From the NCBI RefSeq assembly GCF_004297265.1, contig NZ_SCUT01000030.1:145227-209226 (forward strand): DNA of 64,000 nt. The letters run 5' to 3'. Positions 27,412 to 37,301 of the stretch are shown piece by piece. The notes beneath the pieces were generated by a model. The model was not told where the DNA came from. It saw only the letters and a list, made by a program, of their open reading frames with translations, and did no database searches. This DNA comes from Reyranella sp. Lineage in GTDB: Bacteria; Pseudomonadota; Alphaproteobacteria; Reyranellales; Reyranellaceae. Positions within the stretch are counted from its first letter, which is position 1; each line of letters starts with the position of its first letter. The position numbers and the translations under genes were made by a program.

Positions 27412-28068
27412 TCAAAGGGATGGGGCCGCGGCAGGGTTTCCGCTTTGCCGCTTCTCTAGATACTGCTGCGCGTCCGCCCGGATACCGGCGATGACGGCAG
27501 CTTCATCGTAGGATTTGATCCCCGCGAATGAGGCGGCGTCCGCCAGGAAGGCTGGCAGGCTCACCACGGCCTTGTCGTAGGAAACCAGAAACAGGGGATG
27601 CTCGGTCGTGGCGGCGATGGCCGCCAGGCGCTGATGCACCGCCACGACCTGCTGCAGGACATTGATTGGGTTCTTCGACCTCCGCGTGGCTGACCGGACA
27701 GCGATTGAAAGCGGTTCCTTGAAGATCATAACGAAGTGCGGGTTCGGAACCATTTCCGATATGGCAGAGAAACGGCTCTCGATCTCCGGGAGTTTCCACC
27801 CCCAGACGGGATGCAGACTGCAGAACTCCCCGATTATCCGCCGCATCCTGGCATGATCTTCCTCCTGAAACGCTTCTTTCAAGCGGTTATGCTCGTGACG
27901 TGGGCTTATGCGGTCGTTCGGGGTTCGCCTGAACGGCACGCCGAGGCGTGAGAAGACGGAAGCAGCGAACGACGTGCCACCACGGGGCGCGCCGCAGATC
28001 ACTATCGATTTCCGGTCAGTGACTCTGTGCTCATTCTTCATGAGCACACCGTGAAAGCTGCTACCCAT
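27412..28068 (-). CDS. Sulfotransferase-like P-loop protein
   Basis: 218 residues from ATG 28068 (GGAG 8 bases upstream; the TTG 4 codons earlier is less likely). The PAPS-binding 5'-loop G26-A-P-R-G-G-T-S33 near the N-terminus and the preceding strand SIVICG match sulfotransferases. HFVMIFKEPLSIAVRSATRR fits the 3'-phosphate-binding region. It would transfer sulfate from PAPS to a sugar or lipid. PAPS would come from cysD and cysNC about 6-9 kb to the right. It belongs with the surface glycan locus by context. The acceptor is unknown. Confidence 0.78.
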   Translation of the reverse strand: MGSSFHGVLMKNEHRVTDRKSIVICGAPRGGTSFAASVFSRLGVPFRRTPNDRISPRHEHNRLKEAFQEEDHARMRRIIGEFCSLHPVWGWKLPEIESRFSAISEMVPNPHFVMIFKEPLSIAVRSATRRSKNPINVLQQVVAVHQRLAAIAATTEHPLFLVSYDKAVVSLPAFLADAASFAGIKSYDEAAVIAGIRADAQQYLEKRQSGNPAAAPSL

Positions 28069-28357
28069 ATTCCACTCCAATTACAGCGTCGGTAGTCTAA
28101 TGCAGAATCCGGAGGTTTGATCAACGATTGATGTCGCGCAACCAATTTGCAGATGAAAGCCCGTGATGGGGCGCTCGCCGCCTTCGGCGACCGGGAAGCA
28201 GCGGCCGGGTTGACCGTCTTTGCCGGGTCGCGAGATCGCAGCGGCGGCCTCGCGCTCGAGCGGCTCTGTTCGCCCGTCCGAGACAGCCGCGGATCTTGCA
28301 CAAGCCCGCTGCGAGGAAGAGTAAAAGGAGCGCCCGCCCCTTCCGTGTTTCCGAGCA

Positions 28358-30568
28358 TTACCCGCCTTGGAATACGATGGGACGTGCCTCGCCTACTCCA
28401 TTCGGGAAGTCCGGTGTCAGAGCCGGCTCGACCACCCGTTTTAGGGGTTTCTCGGGAGTACTCAGGTCTAGCAAGAGACCTTCCCGGCCTTGGCGGATAT
28501 AGATGGCGCCGCTGGCCCATTGAGAACGGATGAACGGCGAATCGTAGGTTCTCGCCCTGTACGGACTGACGCCAATCCCGCCCCGCTTGGGCCCGTAGAA
28601 AGTGAGGCCGGCGAATGTGGTCGTGCCGCCTTCCTGCTTCACGCGCTGTGCCTTCAGGGATGACTTGAATTTCTCGAAGTCGTTACCGTAGTCGCTCGCC
28701 TCGTTGGCGACAATGATGATCGGCGCATCGGGATCCGTGAGGGTGACGAAGTGACTGTTCTTGTCGAGCCCCTTGTTTTTGTTGAGCTGATCGAGCCAAC
28801 GATAGCCATCGTTGCCCTGATGGACGACATGCACGGCACCGAACGCGCTGCCTTCCTTCACGAAGATCCAGCCTTCTTCCTCGTCCAGCAGGTCGAGTGT
28901 GCCAGAGATATAGATGTCGGTCCGCGATCGATACCCGGTATCATAGCCCGAGCGTTGCGTGATCAGCACGTTTCGGTCCTGAGTGGACGTGAATCCATTG
29001 CCTACGCGTTGCTCTCGGTCAAGCGCACCGGCCTTGTTAAGGCGGGTGATCTGCGGCGCGATACGCGTCCCGAGATCTCCGTTGAATACCACGCCTTGCC
29101 AACGATTCTGCGAACTTATCACCCAGTGGTCGGGATCGTGGACGAAGGATCCGAGAATATACGAAGGCGTCACGAAGCTGTAGCGAACGACGCTCTCGTT
29201 CGGATCGATCACGGCAGTCCCCCCCGGCCTGTCTTCCTGCCCCATGCCTGGGCCCCGTTGGACGATACGGTACTGGCCCCTTGCTGCCGGATCCCTTCCC
29301 AAACGCCATATGACGGGCGGCGGGAAGTAGGAGCTGCTTGCCTGCGTGGCGTAGATCGGGCGAAAGCCAACGGGCTCGAAGAGGAGGTTGTAGTTTCGAT
29401 CTTCCCCTCCCTGCCGGGCAGCACTGCGGAAGGAATAGACACGGCTCTTTGCGCCACCTCGCACACCATTGGCCAGGGTTTCCTGGGCAATGAGCGCGTA
29501 GGTCAGATCCAGCAGCATCTCGGCCTTCTGCCTCAGGACCGGGTCTTCACTGAAATCCCGTATGTTCTGGAAAGCGCCGCGGGTGTACTTCTCATAGGTC
29601 GGCGAACCGACTTCCATGTACATGCCGCGCCTGGCACGCTCATCCAGGAGGTTCGACCAGAAGTTGCGCCAGCTCGCGTAGTGCTCGGCCGCAGTCCGCC
29701 CGTCCTCGAATGCGCGGTTGGCGAACGCAGGACTGTTCTTCAGGAACTGCGAAGCCAGCAGATGTGAGGACCATGCCACCAGGGAGTGGTTCTCGGACCC
29801 CTGGAGCTTCCAGACATTGCTCAGGTCCACCGCGTATCTGGGCTTCTTCAGCGAGGCGACCTTGAAAAACTCCTCCTCGAGATTGCGTTGCGCCCCTCGT
29901 CCCAGTCTTCCAGGGAAAGCTCCCGAACGTCCGTTGAAAAGTCCATAGAGGCGGATGTCCTCGAGGGAAAACAGTCCGAAGTCCGCCTTTGTATGGCTCT
30001 CCAACGGCCAAATTTCAGCGAAATACTTGTTGATCCTCTCCATGTCCTGCTCGAAGAGCAGCGACGCAATCGCATAAATTGTCCAATTGCGATCAGAGAC
30101 AAGCTGGGCATTGGTGATGCCATCCATCAGTGATGCGCGAGCGCGGTCCAAATATGCCGCCGGCATCGAAGCCAGGAGAGGTGGAGGCCAATGAGCCGGT
30201 TGAGTTCTTTCCGGAACGGCGACCGATACCTGACACTTGGCCGTACCTTTGGCACCGGGCACGAACATCGTATACGTCGTCGTGCGTGACGGACGCTCTA
30301 CTCGCGATTTATTCTTATCCTGTTCGACTTCGATCACATTGCCGTCATGGACGATTATCGCCGAATCGGCATTTCGGATCGTCCAGGTCAAATTAACCTG
30401 TTGGCCTGCCTTTAGGACGACCGCAGGATGCACGGCAATGTCACAGCCTGCAGCGCCTCCGCCGCGGACGACCGGCTGTTTCTCCGAGTTGGGTCTGCCG
30501 GCGTCCTGAGCATTCGCCGAGGATAGGCCGGCGAGGGCAAAGGCGGTCAGAAAGGCCCCAACACGCAT
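28358..30568 (-). CDS. Large secreted protein with N-terminal Ig-like domain, function unknown
   Basis: 736 residues. A Sec signal peptide (MRVGAFLTAFALAGLSSANA) is followed by an Ig-like beta domain at about 40-118 (VNLTWTIRNADSAIIVHDG, then SRTTTYTMFVPG). Residues about 130-400 are helical (ASLLFEQDMERINKYFAEIW, WRNFWSNLLDERARRGMYMEV), as in alpha/alpha-toroid polysaccharide lyases. The rest is beta-rich with many Tyr/Trp. This layout resembles heparinase or alginate-lyase-like secreted enzymes, but I cannot identify catalytic residues. It is likely periplasmic or outer-surface. A role in trimming or binding the local polysaccharide is inference. Confidence 0.6.
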   Translation of the reverse strand: MRVGAFLTAFALAGLSSANAQDAGRPNSEKQPVVRGGGAAGCDIAVHPAVVLKAGQQVNLTWTIRNADSAIIVHDGNVIEVEQDKNKSRVERPSRTTTYTMFVPGAKGTAKCQVSVAVPERTQPAHWPPPLLASMPAAYLDRARASLMDGITNAQLVSDRNWTIYAIASLLFEQDMERINKYFAEIWPLESHTKADFGLFSLEDIRLYGLFNGRSGAFPGRLGRGAQRNLEEEFFKVASLKKPRYAVDLSNVWKLQGSENHSLVAWSSHLLASQFLKNSPAFANRAFEDGRTAAEHYASWRNFWSNLLDERARRGMYMEVGSPTYEKYTRGAFQNIRDFSEDPVLRQKAEMLLDLTYALIAQETLANGVRGGAKSRVYSFRSAARQGGEDRNYNLLFEPVGFRPIYATQASSSYFPPPVIWRLGRDPAARGQYRIVQRGPGMGQEDRPGGTAVIDPNESVVRYSFVTPSYILGSFVHDPDHWVISSQNRWQGVVFNGDLGTRIAPQITRLNKAGALDREQRVGNGFTSTQDRNVLITQRSGYDTGYRSRTDIYISGTLDLLDEEEGWIFVKEGSAFGAVHVVHQGNDGYRWLDQLNKNKGLDKNSHFVTLTDPDAPIIIVANEASDYGNDFEKFKSSLKAQRVKQEGGTTTFAGLTFYGPKRGGIGVSPYRARTYDSPFIRSQWASGAIYIRQGREGLLLDLSTPEKPLKRVVEPALTPDFPNGVGEARPIVFQGG

Positions 30569-30851
30569 GCAATCCTCCGCATAGGATCTGTGAAAACCAA
30601 GAATGCATCAGGTCCGTTGCAGACTACCCATTCAGTCGACACGAGGAATGGCCAAATCAGAAGGGATCGTCACTCACGCAGCCGATATTTATGTCGCTCT
30701 TTGTGGCTTCAGTAAGTTTCAAAGCCCGAGGTATTGCGGGCGAAGTCACCCCAAGGACCTCATCGGCACCGAGAAGGTGGAGCTCCCCGGCTGCCTGAAA
30801 AACCCGGCTATGCTATCTTGCCTCAAATGGACCGGCAAGCTGCAGGTCCCT

Positions 30852-31145
30852 ATGATTGAACGGTGGTATCCCGTGTCCGTAGTCTATTCTGAAATCATAT
30901 GGCTGGGGGGGATCGTCCTGGCTTTGACAGTGGCGGCCGTCATTGGCCTCCGGAGGCGCCAGGATATTGGAGCAATTGAGCCCGTCAAGCCGCTGCTCCT
31001 TTCTCCTATGGAACGTGAGCTGCTTCTTCTTGAAAAAACATTGGCCCTCCAGAAAGCCGTGGAGGCCAAGAACGCAACGAAGAGGGCCCGACGCGATCGG
31101 AGACGCCAGTTGGCCGCCTCTAACAAGACCGGTCCGACAGCCTAA
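30852..31145 (+). CDS. Small membrane-anchored protein (97 aa)
   Basis: From ATG 30852 the protein has one membrane segment (residues about 12-33, SEIIWLGGIVLALTVAAVIGL) followed by RRR and a charged, probably coiled tail rich in Lys, Arg and Glu. The positive-inside rule puts the tail in the cytoplasm. The frame is open upstream to 30603 but without a convincing start. No family recognised. Confidence 0.42.
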   Translation: MIERWYPVSVVYSEIIWLGGIVLALTVAAVIGLRRRQDIGAIEPVKPLLLSPMERELLLLEKTLALQKAVEAKNATKRARRDRRRQLAASNKTGPTA

Positions 31146-31439
31146 AGCACGGCCACCGGCCGGAAGGCGTCAGCAGAACCGTAGCGCTTGCAATCGGCCC
31201 GCTATGGCCTCCTCAGAAAATTGGATGTGCGACAGAAGCAGCAAATCGATAGTTGACCAAGCCAATGGACGTGATGAATGAAGCCCTTCATCGCTCTTAC
31301 CACAGAGGCAGCTTCACAAGCTCGGCCGCCCGTGATAGAAAGTCAAGTCTATTGAGCGATTTTCAGGGAAGTGCGAGGCATTGCCTCTCTAATAGTGGCG
31401 CAGCCGGTCACTGCATCGGCGCTAACAACTGGGCAACGC

Positions 31440-32528
31440 ATGCAATTCAGAGTCGGAGTAATCGGGGGCGGCTGGTACGGCTGTCACATCGCATATTCTC
31501 TCGGCAATCTGGGCTTCGACGTTGCCTTGTTCGATCGCCATTCCGTCCTGATGCAGGAAGCATCTGGCAATAATCAATTTCGCCTTCATCTTGGATTTCA
31601 CTATGCGCGGCACCACGCGACACGCCTCCAGTCGCGTGACGGATTCCAGCGCTTCATCGAGCGCTATCCGACGCTTAGCGGAGAAATAACCAAGAATATC
31701 TACGCGGTGCCGGAGCAAGGCAGTCTGCTGGACTTCAACACCTACAAACTGGTCATGGCCGCGTCAGGCATCGACTACGTCGAGATGCAAGACGTGCCCG
31801 ATTTCCTGCAGTCGATCGAAGGCTGCCTGCTCACGCGGGAGCGGGTCATCCATCTCCATCGCGCCCGGGCGTTCTTTCAGGAGAATCTCGGCAGCAACCT
31901 GCAGTTGGAAACCGAGGTGCAATCCGTTCGCGATGCGGGCGATCACGTCTCGATCAACGGTCAGCGTTTCGACTATGTCGTCGATGCCACGTGGGGGCAT
32001 TTGCGTCCGCTTCCGATCAACGTCTATTTCGAGCCGACGTTGCTGCTCTACTATGAAAGCAAGGACGTGCCGGCGCTGACTCTCGTGGATGGGCCTCTTT
32101 TCTCGGTATATCCGACGGAGGATCCGCAGATCCATACGTTGTCCTCGGTCGTTCATACGTCGCTAGGTCGATATGCAACGGCGGCAGAGGCTCGGGCACG
32201 ACACGCTCAGGTCGACCTCAGTCTGGTGAAGGAAAAGCGGATGGCGATGGAGGCGCAGGCAAGCGTCAACTTCCCGGCGTTTCGCGATATGTTTCGCTTC
32301 GCGGGAATACAACTTGGGATCAAGACCAAACCCATCGCAACCTATGACGACAGAAGCTGCTACGTATTCCAGGACGGACGCATTTTTTCGGTGATGTCCG
32401 GGAAGATCGACACGATCTTCTTTGCGACAGAGCGGATCCTTTCGCTAATGGCGGCTGCCAATTCCATGAGATCCTCGTCCGAAGGGCCGACTTCGTTTCG
32501 CCAGAACATTCTAATGCCGACGGTGTGA
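31440..32528 (+). CDS. FAD-dependent oxidoreductase (DAO-like)
   Basis: 362 residues from ATG 31440. The dinucleotide-binding VIGGGWYGCHIAYSL starts at residue 7, as in D-amino-acid-oxidase-type flavoproteins. FRLHLGFHYARHHATR may contact FAD. A second core strand is DYVVDATWGHLRPLP. No signal peptide. It is the first of three tightly spaced genes (7-base gap, then ATGA overlap) with an SDR-like protein and a sugar-phosphate isomerase. The substrate is unknown; a glycan precursor is likely from context. Confidence 0.72.
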   Translation: MQFRVGVIGGGWYGCHIAYSLGNLGFDVALFDRHSVLMQEASGNNQFRLHLGFHYARHHATRLQSRDGFQRFIERYPTLSGEITKNIYAVPEQGSLLDFNTYKLVMAASGIDYVEMQDVPDFLQSIEGCLLTRERVIHLHRARAFFQENLGSNLQLETEVQSVRDAGDHVSINGQRFDYVVDATWGHLRPLPINVYFEPTLLLYYESKDVPALTLVDGPLFSVYPTEDPQIHTLSSVVHTSLGRYATAAEARARHAQVDLSLVKEKRMAMEAQASVNFPAFRDMFRFAGIQLGIKTKPIATYDDRSCYVFQDGRIFSVMSGKIDTIFFATERILSLMAAANSMRSSSEGPTSFRQNILMPTV

Positions 32529-32535
32529 GGGCAGG

Positions 32536-33327
32536 ATGCAGTCGAAACGTGACGCATTGATCGGCTATACGGGCTTCGTCGGAGATACGATCAATCGCTC
32601 GGATTGGCCTTTTGCGGCGCGCTTCAATTCCGCCAACATCGAGACGATGAGAGGCGAGCGATTCGATACGGTCGTCTGCGCGGGCGTCTATGCAGAGAAA
32701 TGGAAAGCCAATCGCGCACCTGATGCCGACTGGTCCTCGATACAACGCCTGATTGACATCCTGGACACGGTGTCGGCGAACAGATTCGTTCTGATATCGA
32801 CCATTGATGTCTACCCAACTCCGCTCAACGTCACGGAAGATGACCTCCCCCCACGGGGAGCAGGCGAACCTTATGGCCGGCATCGCCTGGAACTCGAATA
32901 CTGGATCGCGAACAAGTTTCCCCGCCACCATATCCTGCGTCTCCCCGCCTTGTTTGGACCGGGCCTCAAGAAGAATGCCATCTTCGATCTTCTGGTCGGG
33001 AACCTTGTGGACCGCATCAATCCAAATGGCGTGTACCAATGGTATCCGGTGGCCCGTATCGCTGCAGATATCCGCCGTGTGATCGACGCCGATGTCCGGC
33101 TGATCAATATCGCCGTTGAAGCCCTGCGAACGGGCGACATTGCCGAACAGCTGTTTCCCGGCGTTGCAATCGGTTCTCCTGACCTTCCTGTGGCACGTTA
33201 TGACATGAGAACGCGGCATGCCGCACTGCTGGGAGGAAGGGGCGACTATCACATGGACGCTTCAAATGCCTTTGCCGAACTCAGCAGCTACGTCTCTGCG
33301 GTGAGGCTGAATGGAGGCAAACCATGA
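32536..33327 (+). CDS. SDR-like NAD-dependent epimerase/dehydratase relative
   Basis: 263 residues, shorter than classical nucleotide-sugar epimerases (about 310-350). The nucleotide site is LIGYTGFVGDTI, a Gly-rich turn less usual than GGxGFIG. The catalytic pair reads Y113-G-R-H-R117, so the usual Lys of Y-x3-K is Arg. ISTIDVYPTPLNVTEDD precedes it. It overlaps the next gene by ATGA. It probably acts on a sugar but may not use the normal SDR mechanism. Confidence 0.7.
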   Translation: MQSKRDALIGYTGFVGDTINRSDWPFAARFNSANIETMRGERFDTVVCAGVYAEKWKANRAPDADWSSIQRLIDILDTVSANRFVLISTIDVYPTPLNVTEDDLPPRGAGEPYGRHRLELEYWIANKFPRHHILRLPALFGPGLKKNAIFDLLVGNLVDRINPNGVYQWYPVARIAADIRRVIDADVRLINIAVEALRTGDIAEQLFPGVAIGSPDLPVARYDMRTRHAALLGGRGDYHMDASNAFAELSSYVSAVRLNGGKP

Positions 33328-34148
33328 TCGCGATGTCGAACCTGGCCTTCCCCTCCGAAGCGATCCCGAAGTCGTTGCCGCTCTGGAAGGCGGAAGGGCT
33401 CACGGGTATCGAAGTGGCTCCGACGCGCCTCGCGCCGTGGGATGAACTGACGCCGGAAATGCTCAGGAACTACCGGCGCACGCTCGAGGATTTGGGTCTT
33501 GTCGTACCGTCCTTGCAGGCACTCCTCTTTGGAAAGGATGGGGTAGCGCTCTTGGGAGACGAGGAGTCCTTCGAGCGCTTGGTCGAGCACCTTCGCCAAG
33601 TCGCGGGTATTGCCGCCCTTTTGGGGGCCCGGATCATGGTGTTTGGGTCGCCCCGCCAACGGAGCCGCGGAAACCTGCCAATACCGGAAGCTCTGGTCCT
33701 CGGAGAAGAGCGGCTTCGCAGGTGCGCGGAGGCTGTCCACGATGAGGCGGGAGTTGCCCTCGGGCTTGAACCCGTCCCAGCTGCCTATGGCGGCGATTTC
33801 CTGGAAATGGCGGAAGACGTAACGAGCATGGTTCGCGCCGTTGCGCATCCCGGGCTCCGGCTGCATCTCGACACCGGATGCGTCAAGCTCGGCGGCGGCG
33901 ACATCTCCGCATCGGTGCGCGCCGGAGCTTCCTGGTTGTCACACTTTCACGCCGCCGAACCCCAGTTGGGAGTATTCGCCAATCCGGTGGCAGACCATGT
34001 TGCGGCAGCTCGAGCGCTGTCGGAAATTGAATATGCTGGCTGGATATCGATCGAGATGCGCCAGGTTGACGACTGGGAAACCGCGGTGCCAGCCGCTTTG
34101 CGATTCGTCCGCCGTCAGTATGTCGAACGGCACGGCCAGGCGGCATAA
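33324..34148 (+). CDS. Sugar phosphate isomerase/epimerase (xylose-isomerase-like TIM barrel)
   Basis: 274 residues, TIM-barrel type AP_endonuc_2. Family strands: GIEVAPTRLAPWDE, PSLQALLFGKDGV, LGARIMVFGSPR, VALGLEPVPAAYGGDFL (metal-site Glu), LRLHLDTGCVKLGG (Asp), WLSHFHAAEPQLGVF (His) and WISIEMRQ (Glu). Metal ligands of the family thus appear present. It is last in a three-gene set with the FAD oxidoreductase and SDR-like protein (ATGA overlap). Likely interconverts a sugar used by the glycan locus. Confidence 0.8.
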   Translation: MIAMSNLAFPSEAIPKSLPLWKAEGLTGIEVAPTRLAPWDELTPEMLRNYRRTLEDLGLVVPSLQALLFGKDGVALLGDEESFERLVEHLRQVAGIAALLGARIMVFGSPRQRSRGNLPIPEALVLGEERLRRCAEAVHDEAGVALGLEPVPAAYGGDFLEMAEDVTSMVRAVAHPGLRLHLDTGCVKLGGGDISASVRAGASWLSHFHAAEPQLGVFANPVADHVAAARALSEIEYAGWISIEMRQVDDWETAVPAALRFVRRQYVERHGQAA

Positions 34149-34271
34149 AATCAAAAACTGTCTTTACATATATTTCGATCAGGCTGCCCCACATCGGCAA
34201 CTGGCAAACGGTCGATCTGCCCAGAACGTCCAATGCAACGGCGCGAAGAGTTCGACTATCTTCGCTACCCT

Positions 34272-36170
34272 CTACGCTTTCAGACTGCCGTTGTCGTTCA
34301 GATAGGCAATCAATTGCTCCACTGATTGCTCGACCGACTGCGCGCCGGTATCGAGCCTGATCTCGGGGTTCTCCGGCGCCTCGTATACGGAGCTGATGCC
34401 GGTGAAATTGGGGATCTGGCCCATGCGCGCCTTGCGATACAGCCCCTTCGGATCCCGCGCCTCGCAGACCTCCAGCGGCGTATCCACGAAGATCTCGATG
34501 AACTCGCCCTGCCCGATCAATTCTCTCGCCATCCGGCGCTCGCTGCGAAACGGGGAGATGAACGAGACGATCACGACGAGCCCCGCGTCGGCCATCAACC
34601 GCGCCACCTCCGCGACCCTTCGAATGTTCTCCACGCGGTCCGCGTCCGTAAATCCCAGGTCGCGATTGAGCCCATGCCGGACGTTGTCGCCGTCCAGGAT
34701 GTAGCTGTGACGCCCCAGGCTGAAGAGCCGCTTCTCGAGCGCCACGGCGATGGTCGACTTGCCGGACCCCGACAGGCCCGTGAACCAGACCACGGCCGCC
34801 TTCTGGCCCTTCTGCGAGGCGCGGCTTTCGCGACTGACGTCCAGCTCCTGCCAGTGAATGTTGGTGGCCCGCCGCAGCGGGAAGTCGAGCAACCCCATGC
34901 CGACGGTCTGGTTGCTGACCCGGTCGATGAGAATGAAGCTGCCGAGTTCGCGGCTCTCAGCGTACGGCGCGAACGGAATGGCTTTCGACAATGAAAGATT
35001 GCATACGCCGATCTCGTTCAACGCGAGAGTCTTGGCGGCGGTATGCTCCAGCGTATTGATGTTGATCCGGTGCTTGAGCGACGTCACCGTGACTTCGGTC
35101 GTCGTCGCTCCGACCTTTATCAGATAGGTTCGGCCAGGCAGCATCTCGTCGGGCGCCATCCAGAGCAGCCGCGCGACGATCTGGTCCGCGACCGGCACGG
35201 AATGGCCATGGTCGCAGAAGAGGTCGCCGCGACTGACGTCGATGTCCCGATCGAGGACGAGCGTGACTGCCTGTCCAGATATCGCGGCAGGAAGGTTACC
35301 GTCGGCGGTAACGATCCGCTTTACGATCGCCTCCTGCTCCGACGGCAGCACCTTGACGCGGTCGTCCTCCCGGACCGTTCCGCTCACGATCGTGCCGGCA
35401 TAGCCGCGAAAATCCGCATTCGGGCGGTTCACCCATTGCACCGGCATCCGGAACGGACGCTTCTCGTCCTGGGGAGCGATCTCGACCGTCTCCAGGTAAG
35501 GCAGCAGCGCCGGGCCATGGTACCAGGGCATGAGCGGGCTCGGCGCGACGACGTTGTCGCCGAGCAGGGCCGAAATGGGAATGCAGGCGACCTCCTCGAT
35601 GCCAAGCTGCCTGGCGAAGGCCATGTACTTGGCGGTGTACGCCGAGAAGACGGCCTGGTCGTAGCCGACGAGGTCCATCTTGTTGACGGCCAGCACCAGC
35701 TTCCGGATGCCGAGCATCGAGCAGATGTAGGTGTGCCGCCGGGTCTGCGTCAGCAGGTCCCTGCTGCGATGGACGTCGCCCAGGATGATCGCCAGGTCGG
35801 CGGTCGACGCACCGGTCGCCATATTGCGGGTGTATTGCTCGTGACCGGGCGTGTCGGCGACGATGAACTTGCGCTTGTCGGTCGCGAAGAAGCGATAGGC
35901 CACATCGATGGTGATGCCCTGTTCCCGCTCGGCGGCCAGCCCGTCGACGAGAAGCGCGAAGTCGAGCTCCCCGCCTTGCGTTCCGACCTTGGCGCTTTCC
36001 GTCTTGAGGCTCGCCAGTTGATCCTCGAAGAGCATCTTGCCCTCGTAGAGGAGCCGGCCGATCAGCGTCGACTTGCCGTCGTCGACGCTTCCGCAGGTGA
36101 TGAAGCGAAGCAGTTCCTTGCGCTCTTGCTGGCGCAGATACGCGTCCAGCCGCTCTTCCGACCCGTCCAT
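34272..36170 (-). CDS. cysNC: Bifunctional sulfate adenylyltransferase subunit 1 / adenylylsulfate kinase
   Basis: 632 residues from ATG 36170. The N-terminal part is the CysN GTPase: GSVDDGKST (about 27), [12 protein letters not shown] (about 105) and NKMD. The C-terminal part is the APS kinase Cys[10 protein letters not shown] (about 465), [14 protein letters not shown] and FISPFRSER. It makes APS with CysD, then phosphorylates it to PAPS, the sulfate donor. The start overlaps the cysD stop by one base (TGATG). Here it lies among glycan genes rather than with assimilatory reductases, which points to sulfation of polysaccharide, as in NodPQ-type systems. Confidence 0.95.
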   Translation of the reverse strand: MDGSEERLDAYLRQQERKELLRFITCGSVDDGKSTLIGRLLYEGKMLFEDQLASLKTESAKVGTQGGELDFALLVDGLAAEREQGITIDVAYRFFATDKRKFIVADTPGHEQYTRNMATGASTADLAIILGDVHRSRDLLTQTRRHTYICSMLGIRKLVLAVNKMDLVGYDQAVFSAYTAKYMAFARQLGIEEVACIPISALLGDNVVAPSPLMPWYHGPALLPYLETVEIAPQDEKRPFRMPVQWVNRPNADFRGYAGTIVSGTVREDDRVKVLPSEQEAIVKRIVTADGNLPAAISGQAVTLVLDRDIDVSRGDLFCDHGHSVPVADQIVARLLWMAPDEMLPGRTYLIKVGATTTEVTVTSLKHRININTLEHTAAKTLALNEIGVCNLSLSKAIPFAPYAESRELGSFILIDRVSNQTVGMGLLDFPLRRATNIHWQELDVSRESRASQKGQKAAVVWFTGLSGSGKSTIAVALEKRLFSLGRHSYILDGDNVRHGLNRDLGFTDADRVENIRRVAEVARLMADAGLVVIVSFISPFRSERRMARELIGQGEFIEIFVDTPLEVCEARDPKGLYRKARMGQIPNFTGISSVYEAPENPEIRLDTGAQSVEQSVEQLIAYLNDNGSLKA

Positions 36171-37195
36171 CAGAAATAGCCTTCCTGCTTCTTCTTCTCC
36201 ATCGACCCCTCGCCGTCGCGATCGATGACCCGCCCATGTCTCTCCGAATTCTTGGCGCGGAACATTTCCTCGAGAATCGCCGGCAATGTCGCTGCCTCGC
36301 TCTCGATGGCGCCGGTCAGCGGATAACACCCGAGAGTCCGGAAGCGGACCAGCTTCAGCTCGGGCTTCTCACCCGGCATGAGCGGCATGCGCTCGTCGTC
36401 GACCATGATCAGGTTTCCATCGCGTTCGACGACCGGCCGGGGCTTGGCGAAGTACAGGGGTACGATCGGAATCTTCTCCTGATGGATGTATTGCCAGATG
36501 TCGAGCTCCGTCCAATTGGACAACGGAAAGACTCGAATGCTCTCGCCCTTGCGCTTGCGCGTATTGAACAGGTTCCAAGGCTCCGGCCTCTGGTTCTTCG
36601 GATCCCAGCGGTGATGCTCGCTGCGGAACGAGAAGATTCGTTCCTTCGCCCGCGACTTCTCTTCGTCCCGGCGCGCGCCGCCGAATGCCGCATCGAAGCC
36701 ATGCAAATCCAGTGCCTGCTTCAGTCCCTGCGTCTTCATGACATCGGTATGGATGGCCGAGCCGTGGGTGAAGGGATTGATCCCGCGTGCAAGCCCATCG
36801 GGATTCGTGTGGACGATGAGCTTGAGCCCCAGCTCGGCCGCCATACGGTCACGGAACGCGATCATCTCCCGGAATTTCCACCTGGTATCGATGTGCATTA
36901 CGGGAAATGGCGGCTTGGCTGGATAGAATGCCTTCATCGCGAGATGAAGCATCACGGCTGAATCCTTGCCGATCGAGTAGAGCATGACCGGGTTCTCGCA
37001 CTCGGCCACGACTTCGCGCATGATGAAGATGCTTTCAGCTTCCAGGCGCTGAAGGTGACTCAGACGGTCGACTGCGGTGAGCAAAATCCGTTCCTCGGCA
37101 ATGTTGAAGGCGCCGCTCGGAGCAGGCAACACCTTACTTCCTCGATCGCAGGATGCAGCATTCCCGCTGATCGGGACCCGATAGAGATCGCGCAT
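36170..37195 (-). CDS. cysD: Sulfate adenylyltransferase subunit 2
   Basis: 341 residues. The PP-loop SIGKDS sits at 74-79; the family block [15 protein letters not shown] and [16 protein letters not shown] follow, and the C-terminus has [11 protein letters not shown]. It adenylates sulfate using ATP with CysN as GTPase partner. It is about 40 residues longer at the N-terminus than usual; a TTG start at about residue 38 with GAGGAA upstream would give the normal length, so the ATG at 37195 is not certain. Confidence 0.95.
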   Translation of the reverse strand: MRDLYRVPISGNAASCDRGSKVLPAPSGAFNIAEERILLTAVDRLSHLQRLEAESIFIMREVVAECENPVMLYSIGKDSAVMLHLAMKAFYPAKPPFPVMHIDTRWKFREMIAFRDRMAAELGLKLIVHTNPDGLARGINPFTHGSAIHTDVMKTQGLKQALDLHGFDAAFGGARRDEEKSRAKERIFSFRSEHHRWDPKNQRPEPWNLFNTRKRKGESIRVFPLSNWTELDIWQYIHQEKIPIVPLYFAKPRPVVERDGNLIMVDDERMPLMPGEKPELKLVRFRTLGCYPLTGAIESEAATLPAILEEMFRAKNSERHGRVIDRDGEGSMEKKKQEGYF

Positions 37196-37301
37196 AGTTT
37201 CCGATTAGACTAAGGATGCGCACACCCCTTGCTCCAACAGAATACCGGCTTGTACAATTGAAGCCAAGAACCTCTCAATCTCTGCCAACCCTTCGGCGCC
37301 A

